From Arenicola marina (Eukaryota; Annelida; Polychaeta; Arenicolidae), in contig OZ025256.1 of NCBI GenBank assembly GCA_964019135.1, positions 62,001-126,000 on the forward strand: a stretch of DNA of 64,000 nucleotides, in the 5' to 3' direction. The translations under genes and the position numbers were made by a program. The notes beneath the pieces were generated by a model. It searched no databases. It was given only the letters and a program-made list of their open reading frames with translations, and had not been told where the DNA came from. Shown here piece after piece: positions 25,229 to 37,545 of this stretch (positions are counted from its first letter, which is position 1; each line of letters starts with the position of its first letter).

Positions 25229-25560
25229 GTGACCTCACTTGATATGACGTCACTAGGTGGCCTCACTTGAAATGACGTCACAAGGTGGCCTCACTTGATA
25301 TGACGTCACTAGGTGGCCTCACTTGATATGACGTCACTAGGTGGTCTCACTTGATATGACGTCACAAGGTGACCTCACTTGATATGACGTCACTAGATGC
25401 ATCACTTGATACGACGGCACTACTCGACGCCACTTTATATGACGTCACTTTATAGGGCGTCACTTGATATGACGTCGCTTGATATGACGTCATGTGACAT
25501 GACGTCACTTGACATGACGTCACTTGATATGATGTCACTTGGTATGACGTTACCAGGTGA
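25214..25560. repeat. 28-bp stop-codon/3'UTR minisatellite with CRE sites
   Basis: About 12 units with core gacgtcactaggtggcctca. The array starts inside the last codons of the claudin-like gene: its first unit is the CDS end itself (cgacgtcactag, residues R-H-stop), and later units copy it. Most units contain TGACGTCA. Later units degrade. Confidence 0.93.
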
Positions 25561-26605
25561 CGTCACTTAATAATGACGTCATTATGGACAGCATCAGATC
25601 ATATTCGTCTTTCAAAAGAACAAACAAATATTCTACACTGCGTCATGGCAACCACGAAGATTGGTCCCTTTGTCCCTTTGTGATCCAGTTTGAGTCATTG
25701 GTACATATCCTCCGTTCTGGTATGGAATATTGCTTATTAATTGCCCATTTTTTCTTCTATGTGGCCGCGTACATGCGTATAAATTCGGGACTGGATGACA
25801 CAGCGACCAAGCTGTGCACAGTACGCCTGCTTACTTCTGGGAGGGTTCTCTTACTTCTGGGAGGGTTCTGAATATTCATGTGACGTAACTTCCGGCTACG
25901 TTATATGTATATATCGTTACATACTCATGATGTCCCGCGACTGTCATTAGAATATCCAGCGATCGTAATCATTGATTTTTTTTTCTGATACTCAACGTGT
26001 CGATTTGTTTTATATCTAGGCCAATTTGTGTTTCTCATTTCTTTCTGATCTCTCGCCGCTTGTTGCCCTGCGACGGCGTTTGTGCCTTTTTAAACGGTGA
26101 TGCCTGCTACAAATGTGTATATAGCTAAAGCGCAAACCGTTTTATTGTAAATCCCAGCGATGTAAGCAGTGCTGACATCCTTTTTTTTATTCCCAGTGTG
26201 GTTCAGTTTATTTCTTTTAATTATTCTCTGTGCTTTTGTGTAAACAAATACAGAAACTTGAACACGATACAAGAAGTCGACGTCACGGTGATAGGCATTC
26301 ATGAAGTTAAAGATGCCTTTTAATGGATGTGCCGTTCCTCGTGTACAAATACAAGGAGAATTATTATGAATATTGTTGAGACTCGGCAACGTATGTTATC
26401 GGTGTAAGGTGGTGGAAGCAGAGAGAACCATGTAAGTGATGCCAAATGCACAGAGGTCGTGCATTATGTCGCCTGAGACGTTTGTCAGTAAAATATGGGT
26501 ACATGTATATCATTTCATATCGGATATGTGTTCGCTTGCCGCTGTTTTGTAAAGCAAGTTGTTCATGCAACGATTTACGGAAACGGTATGTGTATAAACA
26601 GATCT
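25561..26605. other. Intergenic between the convergent claudin-like genes
   Basis: No gene recognised. A 20-bp duplication (cttacttctgggagggttct) sits near 25830-25870. This is part of the 6.1 kb between the two converging stop codons. Confidence 0.5.
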
Positions 26606-27135
26606 GTGTAATTATATCTGTATAATTATATCGTGTAATTATATCTGTATAATTATATCGTATAATTATATCGTATAATTATATCTGTATAATTATATCT
26701 GTATAATTAGATCTGTATAATTAGATCGTATAATTATATCTGTATAATTATATCGTATAATTATATCTGTATAATTATATCTGCATAATTATATTTGTTT
26801 AATTATATCTGTATAATTAGATCTGTATAATTAGATCTATAATTATATCTGTATAATTATATCGTATAATTATATCTGTATAATTATATCTGTATAATTA
26901 TATCGTATAATTATATCTGTATAATTATATCGAATAATTATATCGTATAATTATATCTGTATAATTATATCTGTATAATTAGATCTGTATATTAGATCGT
27001 ATAATTATATCTGTATAATTATATCTGCATAATTATATTTGTTTAATTATATTTGTATAATTAGATCGTATAATTATATCTGTATAATAATATCGTATAA
27101 TTGTATCTGTATAATTATATCTGTATAATTATTTC
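26606..27135. repeat. AT-rich 13/14-bp minisatellite
   Basis: About 38 units alternate between tgtataattatatc and cgtataattatat. The core tataattata is self-complementary, so long single strands can extrude hairpins. Confidence 0.93.
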
Positions 27136-28804
27136 CATGCAGGCCTTGTAATGATATCCGCAGAATTATGTTACGATGCTTGCTTAGTCATATCACTCCC
27201 CCGTGATTTGGAAATTAAATTTATATATTTATATATATATCCTTTTTGAGTGTAATTAATCTATATATATATATATATATATGACTCATTTTAATGCTTA
27301 CTTGTTTATGTGGCATTTTCCCGCCATGCTCTCGAGTTGCCTTTTATTCAGCGTAAAGGTATAACCCAATTCATTTTACCGCAAGCGGGATTTTACTTCT
27401 CTCTGTAATTTCAAGGATCGTATATATATATATATATATATATAACATCTACAGCGTATTGAACACATCAGTCTAATATTAGATATAGCTCTACCTCTAA
27501 CTGATATAGTTTATAGTGTATTATTTAGTATATTTATAAGTACAATATTGAACACAATCTGGGGAGGTCATGCAGGTGTAACTCTAGACCTAATATTGAT
27601 ATATATATATATATATTTATATGTATATATGAATATGTGTAGGATATATATATATATATATATATTATCAATTGACATATAAAGTATAATAATTATATAT
27701 ATATTACAGAAAAACGAGGCACTTGCACATTCCATGGATGAAGAACAGTGTTTTGATAATCAAGATTAAAATAAAGTTTTTATTTTATCATAATGTTGCT
27801 TTCGCGCTTTTTTTCCGGTGTTTCGCCATCGTCCTTTGGAATTCTAAACGCCCCCTTAACATAACACGCGCGATATAAATAAACCGCGCAGTTTTATGTT
27901 GAAATGTTTGTTTTACAGACTCAAAGAGATATAAAACATATAGTGGAGCAGATAAGGGTGTTTTTTTAGCGGAATCGTTCACATTGTGAGACCAGCACCA
28001 AATTTGGCATAGACGTTCCTCTGGGACTAGTTTTCCAAAAAAAGCCCGTTAGCCACTTAAAAATCGAAAATGGCGGGCATTTTTCAAGACGGTTCAGGTG
28101 CCCGGTTTCTTTTGACAGGGATAGGTCGGTTATATGGTGTTGTTATTCACAGAATAAACACACAAGGTGTTTCTATAAAGTTCGCTTTAAGTATTATATT
28201 ATATCATGAAATCACAGCTTATATTTCACTAGATTATGAACAGTTTAACAATCCTAGTCCTAGGCTCCCCGTTCCATATGCCTGGTTGCTACGCAACAAG
28301 GCCCATACCACTCGAGTGCACTCAGATTCGCGTTGAAATGACAGTGTATACCGGTCCATACCATTGCTTTATAACAAGTTATAATCGGTACACATCGGGT
28401 ACCAAGTTATGTATTCTGTACAATATATATTCCTGACTTAGATTGTCAATATATATTGACAAAACAGACGCCAGAACCATCATTATTTTGGCACGGAAGA
28501 ACATCAGCAACCCATCATCTCTTTCTTAAAATGGTATTTGATAGTCAAGATATTTATCTGTACAAAGCGACTTTTTGTTTTCAGAAAACACCCTGTTAAA
28601 CTATGCTAAGCTGAAAATTATGCCACTAGACTTCTGCACTCGCCTTTTGCGTGTTATACAGCGCAGAGCGAGCTAGAATAACACGAAACACGCGACTGCC
28701 AAAATTTGAAAGGTAATTGCCGGTAGGTTTAGTCGAACCAACACTGCTTGTCTGAGGGATTTTTACTGTACCTTAGTGCGATTCAAGGAATGGTGTGTAA
28801 CAGT
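27136..28804. other. AT microsatellites and unique intergenic DNA
   Basis: Multiple (TA)n runs occur (27232, 27262-27282, 27420-27444, 27598-27617, 27646-27664). The 88-codon ORF at 28070 is not family-like. A 16-bp palindrome gtcaatatatattgac lies at 28446-28461. Confidence 0.55.
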
Positions 28805-29452
28805 CCATGCTTGCTGTGGCCCTAGCTGATGAGAATATTCGTCTGTCGTTACTGTGGCCCTAAGTGATTAGAATATTCGTCTGTCGTTATTGTGGCCCTA
28901 AGTGATTAGAATATTCGTCTGTCGTTATTGTGGACCTAAGTGATTAGAATATTCGTCTGTCATTACTGTGGCCCCAAGTGATTAGAATATTCGTCTGTCG
29001 TTACTGTGGCCCTAAGTGATTAGAATATTCGTCTGTCGTTCTTGTGGACCTAAGTGATTAGAATATTCGTCTGTCATTACTGTGGCCCTAAGTGATTAGA
29101 ATATTCGTCTGTCGTTACGGTGGCCCTAAGTGATTAGAATATTCGTCTGTCATTACTGTGGCCCTAAGTGATTAGAATATTCGTCTGTCGTTAATGTGGA
29201 CCTAAGTGATTAGAATATTCGTCTGTCATTACTGTGGCCCTAAGTGATTAGAATATTCGTCTGTCGTTATTGTGGACCTAAGTGATTAGAATATTCGTCT
29301 GTCATTACTGTGGCCCTAAGTGATTAGAATATTCGTCTGTCGTTATTGTGGACCTAAGTGATTAGAATATTCGTCTGTCATTACTGTGGCCCTAAATGAT
29401 TAGAATATTCGTCTGTCGTTATTGTGGCCCTAAGTGATTAGAATATTCGATT
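28805..29452. repeat. 38-bp minisatellite
   Basis: About 17 units (core taagtgattagaatattcgtctgtcg) alternate between gtggccc and gtggacc variants paired with gtcgtta and gtcatta. The alternation implies a 76-bp higher-order dimer in the middle. Confidence 0.95.
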
Positions 29453-30950
29453 TGTTGATTCTATGCAGATATGACAGGCACAAGAAACGTATTTAATTCA
29501 AGCGACGGGGCATAACCTTAGCCCCGTTCAAAAACTATGGCAATACTCGCTCATAGACACAGGATCTCGCCACTTGTTACATTCCGAAAATGACGTCGTT
29601 ATTTACGCCATTGGTTGTTATGACGTAACCAAGATGACGTCATTTTGGGAGCGCGTTATGATAAACAAAGAACGAGTAACTTGATTTTAACTGAACCGAT
29701 CAAATATCTTTCAAACGCCAGTCACGTTCTCAAACATGCATAAAAAGTATCTACTTCCTTAAAAACTATAATCACTACTCTTGTTTGGTTCAGGATAGTT
29801 GAATTCCCGTAGTTTAGTATCCAAAACGACCTTTAAGTTGTGAGGTACCGAATCGGAAGTGATTTTTTAATTTAAATCAGCCCGCAGAAACGGCAAAACC
29901 CGTTTTTTTTTTATTCGCACGGAAAAATGTCAATAATTAAACAACAGGAGAGAAGTGGGCGTAGACAAAGCGATTCTGTCGTTATCAGCGTACTACTGCG
30001 CACCAGTACTGCATTATACTGTGCTCCCCCCCCCCTCCTTGCGTGCACGATCATAACCACCGTATGTCGGTTTTGCGGAAAGTAGGAAAGTAAACGAAAT
30101 GAGATAGCGTCATACGCCGTGGCGCAGTGGTAACGAGGCGTGACGATTAAAAATACGTAATGTTTGTTTGTTTAAATAAGACAACCATTTTGGTTTGTCT
30201 TGATTAATCAACATATTTAAATAGAGATAGGTATATATATTGTATAATCCATCTTTCCCTTTCATAAATATAAAGCAAAACGAAGGATTGTGAGCAAACA
30301 GTATGCAAGCGCGCGAGGCCCGTAGAGCACAGAACAGTGGGATTTGTCACGGCTGTGTCCGCACAAATCTTCTTCGCGCTAAAACAGTTCCAGCCTGACC
30401 AGTAGATGTGACCAGCTTGATACATATACATACGTTGTGGTCTTTCCGAACCGTGTTTGTTTATGCCAGATAGCCGACTTGACTGTTTCCAGGGACATAA
30501 ACAAAACGTTATATTAAGGATAATAAGCTATTTCTCATATATGACTGATTTCTTCAATTGGATATGACGTCGTAAATAATGACGTCATTTTTGAACCTTA
30601 ACGATTGGCGAGTTCCTGTGGTTGATGTAACCCATATGCCTACTGTGTCGCAGGATGCTGTAGGCACAATGCTGCAAGTCATCTTCAGGGGTTCGGGTTA
30701 AGGTTTCGTGATATGCCCGTGCAATCCCCTTATTTAAGGCAGCTACTTTGGCATCTGATTTGATTCATGGCAGATGGTCAACGTGGGCGCGGGATGGCGT
30801 CTTTTTCTGCATTACTGGTTAAGAAATGTTCATGGTCAGAAGTTCACTGGGTATATTTAAACCGATAGCTTCGTAAAATAGATAGCACCAGTAACACCTG
30901 AAATAGCAGCATGTTTATCGTTTCTTTATCGGTGCCCATACCCCATGGGT
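29453..30950. other. Intergenic, nothing recognised
   Basis: No exon found. A tRNA-like A-box (cgccgtggcgcagtggtaac) at 30115-30134 without a B-box may be a SINE remnant. Confidence 0.45.
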
Positions 30951-31312
30951 ATTGGGTGTTCAGACCACTGATCGATGTTCAGATTACGGTTCGATGTTTA
31001 GACCACTCTTTGGTGTTCAGACCACTGTTCGGTGTTCAGCCACTGTTCGGTGTTCAGACCACTGTTCGGTGTTCAAACCACGGTTCGATGTTCAGACCAC
31101 TCTTTGGTGTTCAGACCACTGTTCGGTGTTCAGACCACTGTTCGGTGTTCAGACCACTGTTCGGTGTTCAAACCACTGTACGTTGTCCAGACCACTGTTC
31201 GGTGTTCAGACCACTGCTCGGTGTTCAGACCACTGCTCGTTGCCCAGACCACCGTTCGGTGTTCAAACCACTGTTCGGTGTTCAAACCACTGTTCGGTGT
31301 TCAGACCAGCGT
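30951..31312. repeat. 19-bp minisatellite after the stop of claudin-like paralog 2
   Basis: About 19 units of gttcggtgttcagaccact. The array ends about 18 bp from the stop codon of the minus-strand gene, whose immediate post-stop sequence (minus strand agaccgaactgcgg) resembles the unit core (caccgaacagtgg). Confidence 0.93.
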
Positions 31313-31329
31313 TTTCCGCAGTTCGGTCT

Positions 31330-33481
31330 TTAGTAGCGCGGCTTGCTCTGGTGGATGTGCATGATGGCCGTGACGAGGCAGACGATGGCGCCGGCCACCC
31401 CCGTCCACAGGGCCCAGCCCAGCTGGGGGGTCCCCTCCAGCTGCAGGCCCCAGCGGTCAGCCCCGTAGGCCCCGAACAGTATGATGGCCACTGCGATACA
31501 GATGGCTGAAAGACACACCGGAAGAAGCAGAGGTCAGTGGCATGGGAGGCACGGACGACGTACATGGACATCAAAAAACGTTACACACATCAATAGTCAG
31601 TGTGTGGTTAGTCCCACTACGGGGGGGGGGGGGCAAGGGGGGGGGGATCATGTTCCCAGATCACGAAGAAAAAAATTCTTTATTCACAGATCACGATGAA
31701 TTAAAAGAAGAACTTTCCGCATACAATGGAAGGGCGGATACATGATACTCACTTAACGATTTCCGGATTCACGGTTATTTAATATGAAAATTCACAGTTC
31801 ACGATTAATGAAAATCCTTGATCACGACGGGTGGCTAATACCGCCCAGCTCACGAAGAATTATGTTCCTCATTCCCAGTTCCCGGTAAATTGAAAAGCCC
31901 ACTGAAACATTCCTGCCCCCCCCCCCAACCCCTTATATATGGCTCAGCGTCAATAATGCTTCGTACATGTACAGCCTTTTACTCATGCAGTAAGGGCCTA
32001 AATATATAATTTCCCTTTTACATGGGGACGTTAGATAAAAGTTTGTCTTATCTCTTATCTTATCTTAAGATATTGAACCTGTTTATCGGAGGAACAACCG
32101 CTGTATGAGTGACCTTAGAGACGGTGAGTAAACATACCGGCCAGCGCGAGGAGGATGCCTGCCACCAGCATGGCGGACCCGGTCTTCTTGTCCGTGCAGC
32201 AACAGATGACGAAGACGATGATGACGGAGATGATGATCAACCCGACAGCGATGGTGTACAACCCTTGAGAGGCGCGGAACCAGTCTGTAAGCAGAGACCG
32301 GGCACGAGGTTCTTTTTTGATCGATTTTTTTTTTCAAATATTGAAAAAAAATTTTGTACCTTCAAACATTTAATTTTTTTTCTTCAAGCATTTAATTTTA
32401 TTTAATACGCTGGAAAACGAAATACATCAGTGAGGTCACAGCTGTACATGTGTGATTTTATACTCTACAGCTACCATTGCGTGCTTCCTGTGCGGATGGT
32501 TTAACCTCATGTCTTTATATCAGTGGTGATCAATTGTTATATGCTATAATTGGATGGTAATGTTAATTGAATTGAACAGTTGTCAGATCGTGGGCGAAGG
32601 GTGAGGATGTCTCCAGGGCATTTATCCCTTCCCACATTCCCTAGCACTCCGTGGGGTCGTTCATTACAGACATGTATCCCTTTCCACTGTCCCTAGCACT
32701 CCGTGGGGTCGTTCATTACACACATTTATCCCTTCCAACTGTCCCTAGCACTCCGTGGGGTCGTTCATTACACACAGTTATCCTTTCCAACTGTCCCTAG
32801 CACTCCGTGGGGTCGTTCATTACAGACATTTATCCCTTCCCACTGTCCCTAGCACTTCGTGGGGGTCATTCATTACACACATGTATCCCTTCCCAATGTC
32901 CCTAGTACTCCGTGTGGTCGTTCATTACACACATGTATCCCTTCCCACTGTCCCTAGCACTCCGTGGGGGTCATTCATTACACACATGTATCCCTTCCCA
33001 CTGACCCTAGTACTCCGTGTGGTCGTTCATTACACACATGTATCCCTTCCCACTGTCCCTAGCACTCCGTGGGGGTCGTTCATTACAGACATTTATCCCT
33101 TCCCACTGTCCCTAGCACTCCGTGGGGTCGTTCATTACACACATTTATCCCTTCCAACTGACCCTAGTACTCCGTGTGGTCGTTCATTACACACATGTAT
33201 CCCTTCCCACTGTCCCTAGCACTCCGTGGGGTCATGCATTACACACGTTCCTACCTGGTAAGTTATCATTGCCGCCGTCGAGGTTCCAGGTGCACGTGCA
33301 CCGGCCCCAGAGGCCCCAGTTGTTCTCCTTGAAGATGGCCCAGTATGGAGCCATCAGCGCTAGAATGTTGATGGAGAGGGACAGCGACAGCAGGAACGAG
33401 TTGGTGCCTATGATGATCGCCATGGCAACAGCCAATGCCGCGCCCCCACACGGTCGTCAAAGGAACCACGTTCGATGGTGT
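31330..33481 (-). CDS. Claudin/PMP22-superfamily four-pass membrane protein (paralog 2)
   Basis: CDS complement of join 33423-33255, 32284-32138, 31505-31330 (163 aa, stop included in coordinates). The 5'UTR probably begins at 33481 after an acceptor (tttcattacag). Introns are GT-AG and phase 1, and exon 2 is 147 nt, as in the paralog at 22984-25228. TM1 is followed by APYW28, then GLW(37-39)-GR-C42-T-C44, DWFRASQGLYTI into TM2, a CCC-DKK turn, TM3, GWALW into TM4, and a short basic tail ending KPRY. I chose the ATG at 33423 because it gives exactly 28 residues to the conserved W, as in the paralog. A 12-nt extension upstream would start on TTG. The genes converge, about 6.1 kb stop to stop, and probably arose by local duplication with inversion. 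Junction or membrane function is inferred from fold only. Confidence 0.87.
31617..31935 (-). repeat. Repeat family C, copy 2, in intron 2 of paralog 2
   Basis: Reverse-complement relative of 19393-19735 with landmarks gttcccagatcacgaag, ttccggattcacggttattt, cattcccagttcccgg and aaaagccc. It is framed by a G-run on the left and a C-run on the right and lies wholly inside an intron. Confidence 0.75.
32634..33245. repeat. 52-bp minisatellite abutting the exon 1 donor of paralog 2
   Basis: About 11 to 12 units with landmarks cactccgtggggtcgttcat, tacacacatgtatcccttcc and cactgtccctag. The array begins about 9 bp into intron 1 of the minus-strand gene (donor at 33254-33253). The nearest unit shares gtgtgtaatg with the intron start. 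Confidence 0.93.
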
Positions 33482-33777
33482 CTGTAATGAAAGTGGGTTC
33501 AACTGTGAATGCGCATAATGAGATATCAATGGCACAATATCTATACTTCTGTATACATTTAAGATACAAATACCATGCCGAACTGAAATTGGCTTAAAAT
33601 GGTTGCAGAAGTATTGGTGACCCAAACAACATTATTTAAACATTTATTTATTTGCCTGTAATTTAAAATGTATTTGTAATTCAAAACTCCATCGCATATG
33701 ATCTAACAAAAGAACGCAATCATTCACAGAAGGTCGATGCACGGTCCACGAAACATGCGTTCGTTCCCCATAGCGAT

Positions 33778-35576
33778 ACTGACTGGGTACCCACAGTGAC
33801 ACTATATCGGTCACCATATTGTCACTGTTTCAGTCCCCATAGTGACGCTGTATCGGTCCCCATAGTGACACTGTATCGGTCCAGATAGTAACACTGTCTC
33901 GGTCCCCATAGTGACCCTGACTCGGTACCTACAGTGACACTGTATCGGTCCCCATAGTGGCACTGTATCGGTCCCCATAGTGACACTGTCTCGGTCCCCA
34001 TAATGACACTGTATCGGTCCCCATACTGACACTTTCTCGGTCCCTATAGCGACATTGTCTCGGTCCCGATAGTGACACTGTATCGGTCCCCATAGTGACA
34101 CTGTATTGGTCCCCATAGTAACACTGTATCGGTCCCCATAGTGACATTGTATCGGTCCCCATAGTGACCCTGTATCGGTCCCCATAGTGACCTCATATCG
34201 GTCCCCATAGTGACACTGTCTCGGTCCCCATAATGACACTGTATCGGTCCCCATACTGACACTTTCTCTGTCCCTATAGCGACATTGTCTCGGTCCCGAT
34301 AGTGACACTGTATCGGTCCCCATAGTGACACTGTCTCGGTTCCCATAGTGACAATGTGTTGGTCCCCAGAGTAATTGTCTCGGTTTCCATAGTGACACTG
34401 TATTGGTCCCCATAGTGACACTGTATTGGTCCCCATAGTAACACTGTCTCGGTCCCCATAGTGACATTGTATCGGTCCCCATAGTGACCCTGTATTGGTC
34501 CCCATAGTAACACTGTATCGGTCCCCATAGTGACATTGTATCGGTCCCCATAGTGACCCTGTATCGGTCCCCATAGTGACCTTATATCGGTCCCCATAGT
34601 GACACTGTATCGGTCCCCATACTGACACTTTCTCTGTCCCTATAGCGACATTGTCTCGGTCCCGATAGTGACACTGTATCGGTCCCCATAGTGACACTGT
34701 CTCGGTTCCCATAGTGACAATGTGTTGGTCCCCAGAGTAATTGTCTCGGTTTCCATAGTGACACTGTATTGGTCCCCATAGTGACACTGTATTGGTCCCC
34801 ATAGTAACACTGTCTCGGTCCCCATAGTGACATTGTATCGGTCCCCATAGTGACCCTGTATTGGTCCCCATAGTGACCTTATATCGGTCCACATAGTGAC
34901 ACTGTCTAGGTCCCCATAATGACACTGTATCGGTCCCCATACTGACACTTTCTCTGTCCCTATAGCGACATTGTCTCGGTCCCGATAGTGACACTGTATC
35001 GGTCCCCATAGTGACACTGTCTCGGTTCCCATAGTGACAATGTGTTGGTCCCCAGAGTAATTGTCTCGGTTTCCATAGTGACACTGTATTGGTCCCCATA
35101 GTGACACTGTATTGGTCCCCATAGTAACACTGTCTCGGTCCCCATAGTGACATTGTATCGGTCCCCATAGTGACCCTGTATTGGTCCCCATAGTGACACT
35201 TTCTCGGTCCCTATAGCGACATTGTCTCGGTCTCGATAGTGACACTGTATCGGTCCCCATAGTGACACTGTCTCGGTTCCCATAGTGACAATGTATTGGT
35301 CCCGAGAGTAATTGTCTCGGTTTCCATAGTGACACTGTATTGGTCCCCATAGTGACACTGTATTGGTCCCCATAGTAACACGGTCTCGGTCCCCATAGTG
35401 ACATTGTATCGGTCCCCATAGTGACCCTGTATTGGTCCCCATAGTAACCTTATATCGGTCCCCATAGTGACACTGTCCCGGTCCCCATAGTGACATTATA
35501 TCGGTCCCCATAGTGACACTGTATCGGTCCCCATAGTGACATTATATCGGTCCCCATAGTGACACTATATCGAATG
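33778..35576. repeat. 23-bp minisatellite with higher-order structure
   Basis: About 78 units of tcggtccccatagtgacactgta. A variant block beginning ccatactgacactttctc recurs around 34024, 34256, 34619 and 34939, with a partial form near 35196. It is followed by the same order of variant units, giving higher-order repeats of about 230-360 bp. The array lies 0.3 kb upstream of the 5' exon of paralog 2. Confidence 0.95.
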
Positions 35577-36491
35577 TGTGGTAAGATCACTGTAGACTCA
35601 GTACACCATGACAACAGAAATGCAATATTGGTGTTTTAGGCCGTTGTTGTGCACATGATTAGGCCAAAAAACGTCCCGGAATAATGAACTATAGGGTTTC
35701 ATGAAACCAGATATACGTGCCTGGCTTCCGACCCACGACCTGCTGACCTGCAGCTCAGCCTACACGGAACACACGCTAAACACCGAAGCCCCCATTAAAC
35801 GCCGTCAAGACAGTCAACACCTCACAAACAGTTCCCCGTACATACGCAGCACGCAGCAAGCGCACAGCCGCCTCCAGGAGGTACATACATAGAGGGCGGT
35901 CTGGGTGCAAACCACCTCCTAGAACCCCTCAAGGCTGCCCGGGAAGCCATTTATCACTGTCACGGCCATCGCCGCCTGTGTACCAGAGAGCCCGAGCCGT
36001 GGCCTAGCGAGAATGCCGGCGATGGGGTGAAGATGGTCAAGTGGCGGGGGGGGGGGGGGGTCTGTATGATATGATGTGGTGGGAATAGGCTGCGGCAGTC
36101 CTCTCTCACAGTGGTGGAATGGGAGGGTGTAGGTGAAGCGGGTGGGGGTTGTCTTGGCGGCGGTCTCAACTACGGTGAGGGGAGCACGCAACATTCAGGG
36201 TCAGATTTATCGGTCGGATGGTTGGATTGGCCCCACGGGGTGTGGAGGTGGGGGGGGGGCGGTGTCAAAGAAGGTGAGGGAAGGTTTGAAGAAGAGGGTA
36301 AGTTGCCGCGAGTCTAAGAAAACTGATTCATCATAATATGTGATTGGGAAGACCCCAGCCCCCCACCTATCACTCTTTCGGGTCATCACAATTGGTATGT
36401 GGTATTGATGGAAAAAAAATGCCAGGTAGTAATCCTAATGGCCATTATAACGACATTTAAGTATTATTACTTAACGATGTACAGTGGTAGA
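35577..36491. other. Intergenic, nothing recognised
   Basis: Short ORFs on both strands (35701-35892 +, 35919-36194 -) have no family similarity. There is a G-run at 36046-36060. Confidence 0.45.
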
Positions 36492-37545
36492 ATTTGTATG
36501 GCACAAGCGGCCTGGTTGTGGTGATGGCAGCCCCCCCCCCTTCCTCCCCTACACACGGCCTGGTTGTTGTGATGGCAGCCCCCCCCCCCCTACACACGGC
36601 CTGGTTGTGGTGATGGCAGCCCCCCCCCCCCTACATACGGCCTGGTTGTGGTCATGGAACCCCCCCCCCCTACACACGGCCTGGTTGTGGTAATGCACCC
36701 CCCCCCCCGGACTACACACGGCCTGGATGTGGTGATGACAGCCCCCCCCCCTCTACACACGGCCTGGTTGTGGTGATGGCAGCCCCCCCCCCCTACACAC
36801 GGCATGGTTGTGGTGATGGCAGCCCCCCCCCCCTACACACGGCCTGGTTGTGGTGGTGGCAGCCCAGACCCCCCTACACACGGCATGGTTGTGGTGATGG
36901 TAGCCCCCCCCCCTACACACGGCATGGTTGTGGTGATGGCAGCCCCCCCCCCCTCTACACACGGCCTGGTTGTGGTGATGGCAGCCCCCCCCCCTACACA
37001 CGGCATGGTTGTGGTGATGGCAGCCTAGACCCCCTACACACGGCATGGTTGTTGTGATGGCAGCCCCCCCCCCCCCCTACACACGGCCTGGTTGTGGTGA
37101 TGCCAGTCCTCCCTACACGCGGCCTGGTTGTGGTGATGGCAGCCCCCCCCCCCCCTACACACGGCATGGTTGTGGTGATGCAGCTTCCCCCCCCACTACA
37201 CATGGCCTGGTTGTGGTGATGGCAGCACCCCCCCCCCTACACACGGCCTGGTTGTGGTGATGGCAGCCCCCCTCCCACTACACACGGCCTAGATGTGGTG
37301 ATGGCAGACCGCCCCCCCCCATACACACGGCATGGTTGTGGTGATGGCAGACCCTCCCCCCTCCTACACACGGCCTGGTTGTGGTGATGCCAGCCCCCCC
37401 TACACACGGCATGGTTGTGGTGATGGCAGCCCCTCCCCCTACACACGGCATGGTTGTGGTGATGGCAGCCCCTCCCCCTACACACGGCATGGTTGTGGTG
37501 ATGGCACCCCCCCCCCCCCTCCATACACGGCCTGGGAACTTGGGC
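36492..37545. repeat. ~39-bp minisatellite with C-homopolymers
   Basis: About 27 units with landmarks ctacacacggcctggttgtg and gtgatggcag, followed by a run of 7-14 Cs of variable length. The run-length variation explains the variable period and the frame-switching ORFs. Confidence 0.94.

Noticed and set aside
28805-29452. CRISPR-like array
   Set aside because: Units are contiguous tandem repeats without unique spacers, in a metazoan sequence.
30911-31509. Three overlapping repeat ORFs near paralog 2
   Set aside because: The 19-bp array read in three frames, partly antisense to the real exon 3.
33424-33435. Upstream start for paralog 2 giving four extra residues
   Set aside because: The codon at 33435 is TTG. 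The ATG at 33423 aligns exactly with the ATG of paralog 1.
33811-35511. Several 100-374-codon minus-strand ORFs (MGTDT.SLWGP repeats)
   Set aside because: A 23-bp satellite read in all frames, giving the same peptide blocks from overlapping ORFs.
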